Below are positions 1 to 6,700 of a stretch of DNA of 7,196 nucleotides, piece by piece. Position numbers and translations under genes: made by a program. Numbering within the stretch: the stretch's first letter is position 1; the number at the start of each line of letters is the position of its first letter. The notes beneath the pieces were generated by a model. The model searched no databases, was not told the origin of the DNA, and saw only the letters and a list, made by a program, of their open reading frames with translations. The stretch spans positions 1 through 7,196 of the forward strand of contig JBFIQI010000115.1 of NCBI GenBank assembly GCA_041609715.1, in the 5' to 3' direction. This DNA is from JABDLF01 sp041609715. Lineage in GTDB: Bacteria > Pseudomonadota > Gammaproteobacteria > Steroidobacterales > JABDLF01.

Positions 1-398
1 CGGTCCAGGGAAAAGATTTCGACGCCTTTGCGCTGCTCTTTACTGTAGTCGCCATACAGTTCCATCAACGCCTGCATCTTGGTGCGGTTCTTTGCCGAGA
101 TCTTGCCATACAAAACCACGGCACCGTCCGCGGAGCTGCTGCCACCAAATATGGTTGCCGCCAACAGGTCTTCTTGCAGCGTGATACCGGTCTCTTCTTC
201 CAGTTCTTTGAAAACTTCTTCTTCCAGAAACTCCAGGATATGCCGCCCGGTCCGCGATCCCTGCATGGCCTTCAGATCCGCATGGGCATACCACTGGGCA
301 TTGTCTGGCAGGCTTTCGGATGCCAGGTCGGCATTGACCGGGGCGGCGGCGAGAGTGAAAACGCCAAATACTAATATAATCAATCTGTTAGGTAGCAT
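1..398 (-). CDS. Exported protein of unknown function (5' part, runs off left edge)
   Basis: Reading the minus strand from an ATG at 398-396 gives 132 open codons to the window edge, so the gene is cut at its 3' end. The start is supported by GGAG about 7 bases upstream (CACGGAGCTAGCAA before ATG). The protein opens with a Sec-type signal peptide: Arg5, a hydrophobic core (residues 6-19) and a likely signal peptidase I site after Val-Asn-Ala23. The mature part begins with an SLPDNAQWYAHADLKAMQGS stretch, then a very acidic helix (EFLEEEVFKELEEETGI), then a segment that reads like alternating strands (GAVVLYGKIS). This suggests a soluble periplasmic or outer-membrane-associated protein. I recognise no catalytic motif and assign no function. 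It is divergent from the TPR gene at 610 and may share a control region with it. Overlapping frames in the same stretch look like shadows because they lack this start context. Confidence 0.8.
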   Translation of the reverse strand, partial: MLPNRLIILVFGVFTLAAAPVNADLASESLPDNAQWYAHADLKAMQGSRTGRHILEFLEEEVFKELEEETGITLQEDLLAATIFGGSSSADGAVVLYGKISAKNRTKMQALMELYGDYSKEQRKGVEIFSLD

Positions 399-416
399 TT
401 GCTAGCTCCGTGTCTG

Positions 417-429
417 GTCAAGTCTTGAC
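417..429. promoter_or_regulatory. Perfect 13-base dyad, candidate operator
   Basis: GTCAAG-T-CTTGAC is a perfect inverted repeat with 6-bp arms around a single central base. It ends 18 bases upstream of the start codon of the minus-strand exported-protein gene and lies just downstream of the TATAAG at 444-439. A dimeric regulator bound here would sit over the start of that transcript. The size is typical of operator half-sites, but a 13-base dyad can occur by chance and no regulator gene is in the window. Confidence 0.3.
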
Positions 430-595
430 AGGTATCTGCTTATAGACCGCCTCGATGAAAAAGGTTACGCGTAATGTCCCACCACGGGCAGGCAATGGCT
501 GCTGCTGCCCAACCGCCAGACGCGCTCATCCATAACGCCTGATCCGGGGTCGCAGTAGCAGGTGGTTTGCTATGCTTATGAGATACCATCTCGCC

Positions 596-601
596 AGGGG
601 G
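596..601 (+). promoter_or_regulatory. Ribosome binding site deciding the GTG start at 610
   Basis: AGGGGG ends 8 bases before GTG 610, good SD spacing. The competing upstream GTG at 562 is preceded by GCAGTAGCAG, a poorer site, so the shorter protein is favoured. Confidence 0.6.
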
Positions 602-609
602 CACAGGGA

Positions 610-2601
610 GTGTCTTTTTTTTCTGAACTAAAAAGGCGCAATGTCTTTCGGGTAGCGGTGCTTTATGTCATCGCCTCATGGGTGATTTTGCAGGCCGCGG
701 ACGTGCTTACCGATATATTGCCCGTTCCCGAGTGGACCGGGCCGTTTGTGTTTCTTTTGCTGTTACTGGGCTTTCCTCTGGTGCTTATTTTTTCATGGGT
801 TTACGAGATCACCCCCGAAGGCATCAAGCTGGAAAAAGAGGTCAGGCGCGAAGAATCCATCACTCATGAAACCGCCAGACGCCTCGAAGTCTTGATAGGG
901 ATTCTGGCGGTAGCAGCGATTCTGATTGTAATCGCAGATCGAATGATCCCGGAGCGCGTTCCCGAAGCGGTGGTCGAAGCCGCGGTGCAGGGGGATGCGG
1001 TCCCTGTCGCTGGACCCGCGGACAACTCCATTGCCGTTCTGCCTTTCCTGGATATGAGCGAAAGCGGTGACCAGGTATATTTCTCCGACGGCCTGGCCGA
1101 GGAACTGTTGAACCTGCTGGCCAAGCTGCCGGAACTCAATGTCGCATCACGGACTTCGTCATTTTCCTTCCGCGACAAACAACTGGACATTCCCTCGATC
1201 GCGGCCCAACTGGGCGTCCGCTATGTTCTGGAAGGCAGCGTTCGTAAACAGGATGATCACTACCGGGTTACTGCGCAGCTCATAGACGCCGAGACCAATT
1301 ACCACAAGTGGTCGAATACCTATGACACCCGGCAGAGCAACATATTCGCCGTGCAGGATGATATTGCGCGCAGCGTGGTTTCGGGATTGCAGCTCGTGCT
1401 TTCCAGCGAGTCCGCGGACCTGCTGGCCAGGCATTCCACCGACAATATCGAGGCGTTTGAAGCCTACCTCATGGGGCGCAATTACCTGCGCCGACCAGCA
1501 ACGGCAGAAACTCTGGAGGCAGCCGAGCGACAGTTCGACGAGGCCCTGCAGCTGGACCCTCGCTATGCTGACGCCTATGGCGGACTCTGCGATACCCATC
1601 TTGAACGCTATGAGCGTTCCTTCGATGTAAGCGATTTCGAAGCGGCCGAAAAGGCCTGCAACCGGATGCTGACTCTGCAGCCGAATTCGTCCGCGGCGAT
1701 GATTGCCCTTGGTCATCTGTATCGCAATTCCGGCCAGTACGGGCTCGCCGAGGACAATTACCGCAGGGCCATCGCCACCGAAAGCAGCGCGGCCGATGCT
1801 TACGATGGCCTCGCCAAGACTTTTCAGGCGCAGAACCGCATGCAAGATGCCCTCGACGCCTACCAGCAAGCCATAGACCTGCAGCCAGGTTTCTGGCGTG
1901 GCTACCTGTCCATGGGGAATTTCTTGTTCAATACTGGCAGGTCAGAGGAAGGCATCAAGTTCATGCGTGAGGCGGTCGACCTGTCGCCGGGTAACCCACG
2001 GGCTTTGAACAGCCTGGGCACTCTGCTCTACATGACCGGCGATTTCGAAGCCGCCCGCACAACCTGGTACCGATCCCTGCGAATCAAGTCGACGCCGCTG
2101 GCTTTTTTCAATCTCGCCACGGCAAGTTTCTTTTTGCGAGACTTCGAGCAGGCCGCTGCATTTTATAAGCGTGCCGCCGAACTCACGCCCGACGACCACC
2201 AGATCTGGGGGGCGCTGGGGGATTCTTACCGGTTTATCCCCGACGGCGAAGCCCAGGCCGAGGACAGCTACAAAAAGGCGATTGTGCTGGCGGAGCAAAG
2301 TCTGGTACTCAATCCCGAAGACGCGCTGACCCTTGCCATGCTGGCGCATTATTACGCGCATATCGGCGAGAACCAGAAAGCAAGCAGTGCTCTGCAGCGC
2401 GCGCAGCAGCAATCCAGGGATGACATGTATGTGAACTACTACTCGACCCTGGTGGCCATTCGCTTTGGCGATATCGACAGCGCGCTGGAGGCAAGCCGCC
2501 GGGCGATGGCGAACGGCTACCCGAGAAATTTTATTATTGCTGACGCAGGTATGCAGTCTCTGGTCAGCGATCCGAGATTTCAAACCACTGTTCAAGACTG
2601 A
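610..2601 (+). CDS. Three-TM TolB-like/TPR protein (COG5616 type), copy A
   Basis: This encodes a 663-aa membrane-anchored TolB-like/tetratricopeptide protein. I chose GTG at 610 because AGGGGG (596-601) sits 8 bases upstream and because related proteins start at an SFFSELKRRNVFR-like sequence. An upstream in-frame GTG at 562 would add 16 residues with no family resemblance. Residues 1-14 are basic. TM1 spans about 15-33, TM2 about 45-64, a charged linker 66-91, and TM3 about 92-109. A TolB-like N-terminal domain follows at about 139-261, with SIAVLPFLDMS, YFSDGLAEELLNLLAKLP, ASRTSSFSF and YVLEGSVRK. About nine TPR-like units occupy 280-640, and the protein ends with DPRF, a common tail in this family. 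Positive-inside reasoning places the TolB-like and TPR parts in the periplasm. No winged-helix, cyclase or kinase domain is present, so a scaffold or sensor role is inferred. The lipoprotein gene follows 40 bases later and is probably co-transcribed. Confidence 0.9.
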   Translation: MSFFSELKRRNVFRVAVLYVIASWVILQAADVLTDILPVPEWTGPFVFLLLLLGFPLVLIFSWVYEITPEGIKLEKEVRREESITHETARRLEVLIGILAVAAILIVIADRMIPERVPEAVVEAAVQGDAVPVAGPADNSIAVLPFLDMSESGDQVYFSDGLAEELLNLLAKLPELNVASRTSSFSFRDKQLDIPSIAAQLGVRYVLEGSVRKQDDHYRVTAQLIDAETNYHKWSNTYDTRQSNIFAVQDDIARSVVSGLQLVLSSESADLLARHSTDNIEAFEAYLMGRNYLRRPATAETLEAAERQFDEALQLDPRYADAYGGLCDTHLERYERSFDVSDFEAAEKACNRMLTLQPNSSAAMIALGHLYRNSGQYGLAEDNYRRAIATESSAADAYDGLAKTFQAQNRMQDALDAYQQAIDLQPGFWRGYLSMGNFLFNTGRSEEGIKFMREAVDLSPGNPRALNSLGTLLYMTGDFEAARTTWYRSLRIKSTPLAFFNLATASFFLRDFEQAAAFYKRAAELTPDDHQIWGALGDSYRFIPDGEAQAEDSYKKAIVLAEQSLVLNPEDALTLAMLAHYYAHIGENQKASSALQRAQQQSRDDMYVNYYSTLVAIRFGDIDSALEASRRAMANGYPRNFIIADAGMQSLVSDPRFQTTVQD

Positions 2602-2628
2602 CAACAAAAATGCCAAGTTGGCGCTGAG

Positions 2629-2634
2629 AGGAGG
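2629..2634 (+). promoter_or_regulatory. Consensus Shine-Dalgarno of the lipoprotein gene
   Basis: AGGAGG lies 7 bases before ATG 2642. It fixes the start and rules out the longer frame that begins inside the upstream gene. It is the best ribosome binding site in the window, so the lipoprotein may be made in larger amounts than its neighbours. Confidence 0.7.
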
Positions 2635-2641
2635 GTTCAGA

Positions 2642-3112
2642 ATGCAAAGCAATAAATTATCGCAAACGAAACTTGATTACCGGCTCTTTACCTTGTGCTG
2701 GGTCTTCGTGGGTGCACTGGTAATTTCCGGATGCATGGCCGCGCCCATTTACTCCCCGACTGCAAACCATACGGTCACGCTGGCATTTGATGTCAGTGGT
2801 TGTCCCACAGGGTACACGCTGAGCACCGGGGCGGCGTGCCTCGCGGATCCGGGCAAACTCTGCGTGAAACGAACCCAATTTGTAAAGTGGCAGACCAAGT
2901 CCACTGCGGACGAGTTTAAAGTCTATTTTGATCCCTTCGTGGGGCCACCCTATGCCTCCAGGGCCTCAAGGCCGGGTCCGGGCCAGGAAACCCGGGGCAT
3001 CAAGATCGCAAGCGACGCGCCGTCTGGTGATTACAAGTACGGTGTCATAGGCCTGCGCTGTCCCGATCCCTTCAATAACCCCCTGGACCCGCCGCTGCGC
3101 GTAGATCACTAG
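2642..3112 (+). CDS. Small cysteine-containing lipoprotein, unknown function
   Basis: A 156-aa protein starts at ATG 2642 behind a textbook AGGAGG (2629-2634, 7-base spacer). The frame is open further upstream, but that part overlaps the preceding TPR gene and is a shadow. Residues 13-30 form a lipoprotein signal peptide, with lipobox Ile-Ser-Gly-Cys31. Met32 after the cysteine is not the Asp that would retain it in the inner membrane, so an outer-membrane location is likely. The mature part has four more cysteines (54, 66, 74, 140), enough for two disulfides. It reads as a beta-rich domain: TVTLAFDVSGC, FKVYFDPFVGPP, RGIKIASDAPSGDYKYGVIGL and an end at LDPPLRVDH. The pattern GDYKY..., then LDP plus a short strand, recalls small cupredoxin-like or Ig-like sandwiches, but I see no complete copper-ligand set. 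It sits between two TolB-like/TPR genes, which suggests, but does not show, a shared envelope task. Confidence 0.85.
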   Translation: MQSNKLSQTKLDYRLFTLCWVFVGALVISGCMAAPIYSPTANHTVTLAFDVSGCPTGYTLSTGAACLADPGKLCVKRTQFVKWQTKSTADEFKVYFDPFVGPPYASRASRPGPGQETRGIKIASDAPSGDYKYGVIGLRCPDPFNNPLDPPLRVDH

Positions 3113-3352
3113 TTTGCTATTGCAAACCGATAATTCGCGGCGCAGCCCTTGTGTTGCGTCGCGAATTTGCTGGTGTTTGGCCTGCCAGGAGCCACGCCAG
3201 GCCCTGGCTGGGTGGCCGGTGGCCAAAGCGAGCGGAACTCCGGGCTTTACATCCAGTCCTTTAAAACAGGGCTTGGTTTTTGCCTGCGGCCAGCGTTTTT
3301 TTGTTACTCTGGCGCCGCTGCTGCCGGGCATACGGGATGCACGCCAATAACA
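3113..3352. other. 240-base intergenic region rich in inverted repeats
   Basis: Apart from the main stem-loop, this gap holds GTTTGC-TATT-GCAAAC (3112-3127, touching the stop codon), GGCCTG/CAGGCC (3179-3184 and 3198-3203) and TGGCC-GGT-GGCCA (3213-3225). A run of seven T (3296-3302) runs into TGTTACTCT (3302-3310), a possible extended -10 for copy B about 43 bases before its ATG, with no good -35. The open frames crossing the gap have no SD and no family resemblance, so I call no gene here. Confidence 0.45.
3132..3167 (+). terminator. Strong stem-loop after the lipoprotein gene, terminator or mRNA 3' end
   Basis: AATTCGCGGCGCA (3132-3144) pairs with TGCGTCGCGAATT (3155-3167). All 13 positions pair if one G-U wobble is counted, and two more inner pairs (one G-U) leave a six-base loop. 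The stem starts 19 bases after the stop codon at 3112. The sequence after it, TGCTGGTGTTTGG, lacks a true T-tract, so it is not a classical Rho-independent terminator. It may be a weak terminator, a barrier to 3' exonucleases, or a processing site between the lipoprotein gene and copy B. Confidence 0.55.
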
Positions 3353-5506
3353 ATGAAGGACTCATTTTTTCAGGAGCTGCTCAAGCGCAAGGTATTTCGA
3401 GGCATTGCGCTTTATGTAGTCATCGCATGGCTGATCATGCAGGCGGCCGAGATTGTCCTGCCGGCCTTCGGGCTGCCCGACTCAACTCTGCGCTTTGTGA
3501 TCATAGGGCTGCTGCTGGGTCTGCCGGTGGCCGCGCTCTTTTCATGGGCATTTGAAGTTTCCACCGCCGGCATTCGGCGCGAAAGCAAGATCCGCCAGCT
3601 CGACCGGCCCCCGGGTAAGCTTGGGCGTAGCATTGATTTTGCGCTGATCGGCGTGCTCGCCATCCTGGCATCTTACTTCGGCTGGCATTACTTCACGACC
3701 GGCTCTGCGGTCCCGGAGGCAATTGCCAGCGAACCATCCATCGCAGTGCTGCCATTCGTCAACATGAGCGGCGATCAATCAAATGACTATTTTTCCGATG
3801 GTATCTCGGAAGAACTCCTTAACGCGCTTGCCAAGGTACCGGGCCTCAAGGTCGCCGGTCGTACTTCATCTTTCTTTTACAAAGGCAAGAACCAGGATTT
3901 GCGCACCATCGGCGAGCAATTGGGGGTAGCCAATGTGCTGGAAGGCAGCGTGCGCAAGTCAAACGATCGGGTGCGCGTAACCGCCCAGCTTGTCAACACC
4001 AGTGATGGCTTCCATCTCTGGTCGGACACCTTCGATCACCAGCTGGACGATATTTTTAAAGTACAGGACGAAATTGCCCAGGCAGTGGTGGTTGCGCTCA
4101 AGGGCAAATTGTTCGGGGAACAGATGCAGGCGACACCGGCTGAGCGCATCACCAACCCGACTGCCTACGCCTTTTACCTGCAGGGCCGCGACGGCCTGCA
4201 TCAGCGCCGCCAGGAAACTATTGTGCGTGCCGAGTCTCTGTTCAAGCAGGCATTGGACGCAGATCCGGACTACGCGCCTGCGTTGGTTGGCCTGGCAGAA
4301 AGCTACATGCTGCAATATATCAACCATCGGCTGGGCACCCTGGAAGAGGCCGAATCCAAGGCCATGGATGTTGTCCAGCGTGCGCTGGCCATCGACCCGG
4401 AATCCGCCGAGGCCCATGCCGCCCTGGGTCTCGTGCACCTGGAAGTCAAACGCTACGACGAGGCCGAGCAGGCTTTCGCCCGCTCGCTGGAGCTCAACCC
4501 GGGTTACGCGGAGGCGTTACATTGGTACGGCTTGCTGCATCGCTGGCGCGGTGAGTTCGATCTGGCCTATATCAAACTGAAACAGTCTGTAGAACTGGAT
4601 CCGTTGCACCGGGTCGCACGCCAGAATCTTGGGCAACTTCTGCTTCAGTTGGGCAAATTTGACGAAGCAGACGCGTTTTTCAGGCGCGGCATCGAACTGA
4701 CACCGGAGCACCCGGCTTATTACGCCATGCTGGCGGGCATCACCGCGCTGGGCCCACTGCCGCGACCCTCCGAAGCCATTCCTTATATCGATCAGGCTAT
4801 TGCCCTCGATCCGGAAAAGCCGGACTACCGCCTTTACAAGGTCACTATCCAGCTCGAGCTCGACGACGTAGCGGGCGCCCAGGCAACAATGGCAGACTTC
4901 AAGCGCAACCTGCCGAATCACCCCCTGGCAGTGATCTTGGATTTCTCCTTAGAAAGTTATATGAACGGCCACCAACAGGGCGCCCAGTCGCTTTTGGCGC
5001 GCATTACGGCCAGCCCCGAACTTGATGAGGTCTATAAGAACGCTTTTCTGGGTATTGCCAACTGCATTTCCGGAAATTACCCGGAAGCTTTAAGTGCCTT
5101 GATGGCATTCGATCCGAACCTGTCCAAAGATAACCCATCAGTAAACTCGACCAACCTGCGGTTTGCGACGCTTGCCGCTGCCGCACATTACGGCCTCGGC
5201 AATTCAGACCGTAAGGAACAGTATCTGCAGGCGATAGAGAAGCACGTGTCGCATAGCTCGCGGTTTGGCCCGGAAGGCTACCAGCTGGCGGACGTCGAGG
5301 TAGCCATACTTCGCGACCAGCATGATGAAGCCATGGCGCGCCTTCAAAAGGCATTTGATGAAGGCTTCAGACTGCGGACTGTGGAGGGACTGTGGCGGCT
5401 CGCTGATTACCCGGCGCTCGAACCCCTGCAGGGACGGGCCGATTTTGCGGCTTTTATTGCGGCCATCGAGGCTTATCACCAGCAGCGTAAAACCAGTCTC
5501 GATTGA
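3353..5506 (+). CDS. Three-TM TolB-like/TPR protein (COG5616 type), copy B
   Basis: A 717-aa paralogue of the protein at 610. I start it at ATG 3353, where the family N-terminus begins (DSFFQELLKRKVFRG). The frame is open back to 3149 but that part matches nothing. The ribosome binding site is poor; the nearest purine run, GGGAT, is about 14 bases away. TM1 spans about 17-36, TM2 about 46-67, a basic linker (RRESKIRQLDRPPGKLGR) 74-92, and TM3 about 94-113. The TolB-like domain covers about 127-252: SIAVLPFVNMSG, YFSDGISEELLNALAKVPGL, AGRTSSFFYKGK, ANVLEGSVRKS. TPR-like repeats run from about 270 to 700, clearest between 300 and 460 (for example RALAIDPESAEAHAALGLVH). The predicted topology puts the TolB-like and TPR parts in the periplasm. 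No effector domain is seen, so function is not assigned. Against copy A the N-terminal and TolB-like parts are plainly alike while the TPR parts have diverged. Confidence 0.9.
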   Translation: MKDSFFQELLKRKVFRGIALYVVIAWLIMQAAEIVLPAFGLPDSTLRFVIIGLLLGLPVAALFSWAFEVSTAGIRRESKIRQLDRPPGKLGRSIDFALIGVLAILASYFGWHYFTTGSAVPEAIASEPSIAVLPFVNMSGDQSNDYFSDGISEELLNALAKVPGLKVAGRTSSFFYKGKNQDLRTIGEQLGVANVLEGSVRKSNDRVRVTAQLVNTSDGFHLWSDTFDHQLDDIFKVQDEIAQAVVVALKGKLFGEQMQATPAERITNPTAYAFYLQGRDGLHQRRQETIVRAESLFKQALDADPDYAPALVGLAESYMLQYINHRLGTLEEAESKAMDVVQRALAIDPESAEAHAALGLVHLEVKRYDEAEQAFARSLELNPGYAEALHWYGLLHRWRGEFDLAYIKLKQSVELDPLHRVARQNLGQLLLQLGKFDEADAFFRRGIELTPEHPAYYAMLAGITALGPLPRPSEAIPYIDQAIALDPEKPDYRLYKVTIQLELDDVAGAQATMADFKRNLPNHPLAVILDFSLESYMNGHQQGAQSLLARITASPELDEVYKNAFLGIANCISGNYPEALSALMAFDPNLSKDNPSVNSTNLRFATLAAAAHYGLGNSDRKEQYLQAIEKHVSHSSRFGPEGYQLADVEVAILRDQHDEAMARLQKAFDEGFRLRTVEGLWRLADYPALEPLQGRADFAAFIAAIEAYHQQRKTSLD

Positions 5507-5543
5507 GGCTCTTTAGCAACTGGATCATTTTTCGGTTTGTGTA

Positions 5544-5960
5544 TCAGACCCCGCAGCGCTCCCGCATGAGCAGGTAGAGCTTGTTGCGCCGGGAGCGGAA
5601 ATAGCGGGCCTGGGCCTCGGTGACACCCTGGCTCATTCGGGCATTGATGTCATTTATTGTGTTGGACATCACGCGACAGGCCTCTTCGTCAACCGTTAAT
5701 GGTTGCGCAGTCGCATCCTGGCTGGCAAAGGGATTTTCCACAGCCACATCGTCCCCCGGCGAAGCGATTCGTTCCGGGCGCGTGAAATGGCCCAGCATCA
5801 CCAGCACCGCGATGGTGAAGGCAACGCCAACCACCACCATAACGCCGGCACTCTGGACCTTTCCCAGTCCCGGCAAGCCTTTGAGCTCAGTAATTTCAGG
5901 GGAATTTTCCATAATCCTGTCAGCAGGAACGACTGTACTGCAAATGTCGCAAACCTGCAT
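5544..5960 (-). CDS. Single-TM protein with a C-terminal cysteine-bounded helical domain
   Basis: A 138-aa protein from ATG 5960, or 122 aa from ATG 5912 (Met17). Neither start has a clear SD; AGGA lies only 2 bases before the second. The longer form begins MQVCDICSTVVP, a Cys-x2-Cys that could be a small metal knuckle or chance. Residues 18-34 hold a Gly/Pro-rich stretch, a TM helix spans about 35-57, and a low-complexity acidic linker covers about 60-88. Residues 89-138 form a charged helical domain, with Cys95 and Cys136 at its ends and MSQGVTEAQARYFRSRRNKL between. If this domain is periplasmic the two cysteines could form a disulfide closing a helical hairpin. I do not recognise a named family. 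The gene is 51 bases downstream of the six-TM protein gene on the same strand and ends 37 bases from the convergent TPR gene. Confidence 0.75.
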   Translation of the reverse strand: MQVCDICSTVVPADRIMENSPEITELKGLPGLGKVQSAGVMVVVGVAFTIAVLVMLGHFTRPERIASPGDDVAVENPFASQDATAQPLTVDEEACRVMSNTINDINARMSQGVTEAQARYFRSRRNKLYLLMRERCGV

Positions 5961-6011
5961 CCGGGATTCCGTGACGCCTATCCCATCCTGCGGGAACCGG
6001 CCCGCTTGTGC

Positions 6012-6593
6012 TCAGCCGGCGATCGCCATCACCCCAAGATGGGTGGGCAGGAATATCAGCATTGGAAAGACGATCATCAGCAGGCCCAGGTAGACCAGCG
6101 GATGCAGTCTCGTTTGCTGCTTACCCGCCGGACCATAGACCCAGTTGATGTTCTTGTCGGGACCTGTGAGCAGGTAGGTGAGGGGCAAGACTATCCACCC
6201 CAGCAGGCATTGGGCCAGGAGCGCGCGCTCGTCATAGCCCAGCAACCATACCAGCCAGATGAACAGTGGCGGCAAGAGCAGGTGAAAAAGCGACAGCGCA
6301 CGCATCGGCCGCGAGATGGTCGGATCGAACATGTAGGCGGCGAGGCGGGTTATTGGCCGCTTGAACAGCAGCCCGGAAAAATAGCTCACATTCCAGATTA
6401 TCTCTGGAATCAAGACACCGATCAGCATCATGCTGGCAATCAGGCTGCTTTCCAGCCACAAGGCCGGGACACCCGCAATCAGCGCGATGTCGGAAAACCA
6501 GAGAAAGTTGCGCCACCCATACCTGACGAAATAGATCGGCAGGAGTATCGCTACGAACAGCGAGTAGAAGACCTTGATCCAGAGCGGGATCAA
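6012..6593 (-). CDS. Conserved six-TM integral membrane protein, function unknown
   Basis: A 193-aa protein with about six hydrophobic helices (roughly 6-23, 30-47, 51-75, 98-118, 124-143, 164-186). The frame upstream is closed by a TAG at 6638-6636, and the only usual start before the first helix is TTG at 6593. No SD precedes it; a 7-bp hairpin does. Conserved-looking polar residues and motifs lie in or next to the helices: FLWFSDIAL (Asp35), PALWLES (Glu48), PEIIWN (Glu64, Asn68), YMFDP (Asp90), SLFHLLLPP (His104), GYDERALLAQ and NINWVYGP (148-155). I recall similar uncharacterised membrane proteins in other environmental bacteria, from memory and not from a search. The buried acids and His104 could line a transport path or bind a cofactor, but that is inference. 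Its opposite strand carries a long open frame that is a shadow. Confidence 0.8.
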   Translation of the reverse strand: MIPLWIKVFYSLFVAILLPIYFVRYGWRNFLWFSDIALIAGVPALWLESSLIASMMLIGVLIPEIIWNVSYFSGLLFKRPITRLAAYMFDPTISRPMRALSLFHLLLPPLFIWLVWLLGYDERALLAQCLLGWIVLPLTYLLTGPDKNINWVYGPAGKQQTRLHPLVYLGLLMIVFPMLIFLPTHLGVMAIAG

Positions 6594-6602
6594 AGAACGA
6601 CC

Positions 6603-6623
6603 AGGCCCGGCTGCCGCGGGCCT
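6603..6623 (-). promoter_or_regulatory. Hairpin just before the TTG start of the membrane protein gene
   Basis: AGGCCCG and CGGGCCT (6603-6609 and 6617-6623) form a perfect 7-bp GC-rich stem with a 7-base loop. In the minus-strand mRNA it ends 9 bases before the TTG at 6593, where a ribosome binding site would normally be. No SD is visible between stem and start. It may lower or control translation, or the annotated start may be wrong. Confidence 0.4.
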
Positions 6624-6700
6624 TGCTCCGACGTCCTACCCGGCGAACTGGCGATATCACTCCCGCCCATGACCCGAGTCTAACTTAGATGAGAAAGCGA

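Larger units (their letters stand above)
399..609. promoter_or_regulatory. Divergent intergenic control region
   Basis: These 211 bases separate two divergent genes and should carry both promoters. On the minus strand a TATAAG (444-439) is a reasonable -10 for the exported-protein gene, but the -35 expected near 462-467 reads TAACCT and is poor. On the plus strand an extended -10 (TGCTATGCT, 568-576) lies 33 bases before the GTG at 610, again without a good -35. A perfect TTGACA at 425-430 has no -10 at 16-18 bases. A 6-bp inverted repeat GGGCAG/CTGCCC (486-491 and 505-510, 13-base loop) is also present, with no T-tract. Promoter calls are inference from hexamer resemblance only. Confidence 0.35.

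Noticed and set aside
425..430. TTGACA as a -35 box for the TPR gene
   Set aside because: No -10-like hexamer lies 16-18 bases downstream; the nearest TATA-like string (441-446) is only 10 bases away. The hexamer is mostly explained by the dyad at 417-429.
445..470. RpoE-like promoter (GTAACCT ... GTCTAT) on the minus strand
   Set aside because: The spacer is about 14 bases, shorter than usual, and the -35 is degenerate; not enough to claim an envelope-stress promoter.
1159..1869. A 236-codon minus-strand frame inside TPR copy A
   Set aside because: It lies wholly within a clear TolB-like/TPR coding region and shows no domain or start signal; an antisense shadow.
1942..2652. A 236-codon minus-strand frame across the end of copy A
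   Set aside because: Antisense to real TPR codons, no recognisable domain, and it crosses a gene boundary.
3114..3350. A 78-codon plus-strand frame in the gap before copy B
   Set aside because: Low-complexity product, no SD, and it overlaps the stem-loop region; more likely non-coding.
3149..3352. N-terminal extension of TPR copy B from TTG 3149
   Set aside because: The 68 extra residues resemble nothing, while the family N-terminus (FFQELLKRKVFR) begins right after ATG 3353.
5493..5535. Terminator between convergent genes (CCAGT/ACTGG then T5)
   Set aside because: Only five pairs with a 21-base loop, and the T-run is several bases away; too weak to call.
5703..6683. A 326-codon plus-strand open frame across the minus-strand membrane genes
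   Set aside because: Its product is extremely rich in His, Gln, Asp and Arg with no domain pattern, as expected from reading hydrophobic TM codons backwards. The opposite strand gives two coherent membrane proteins.
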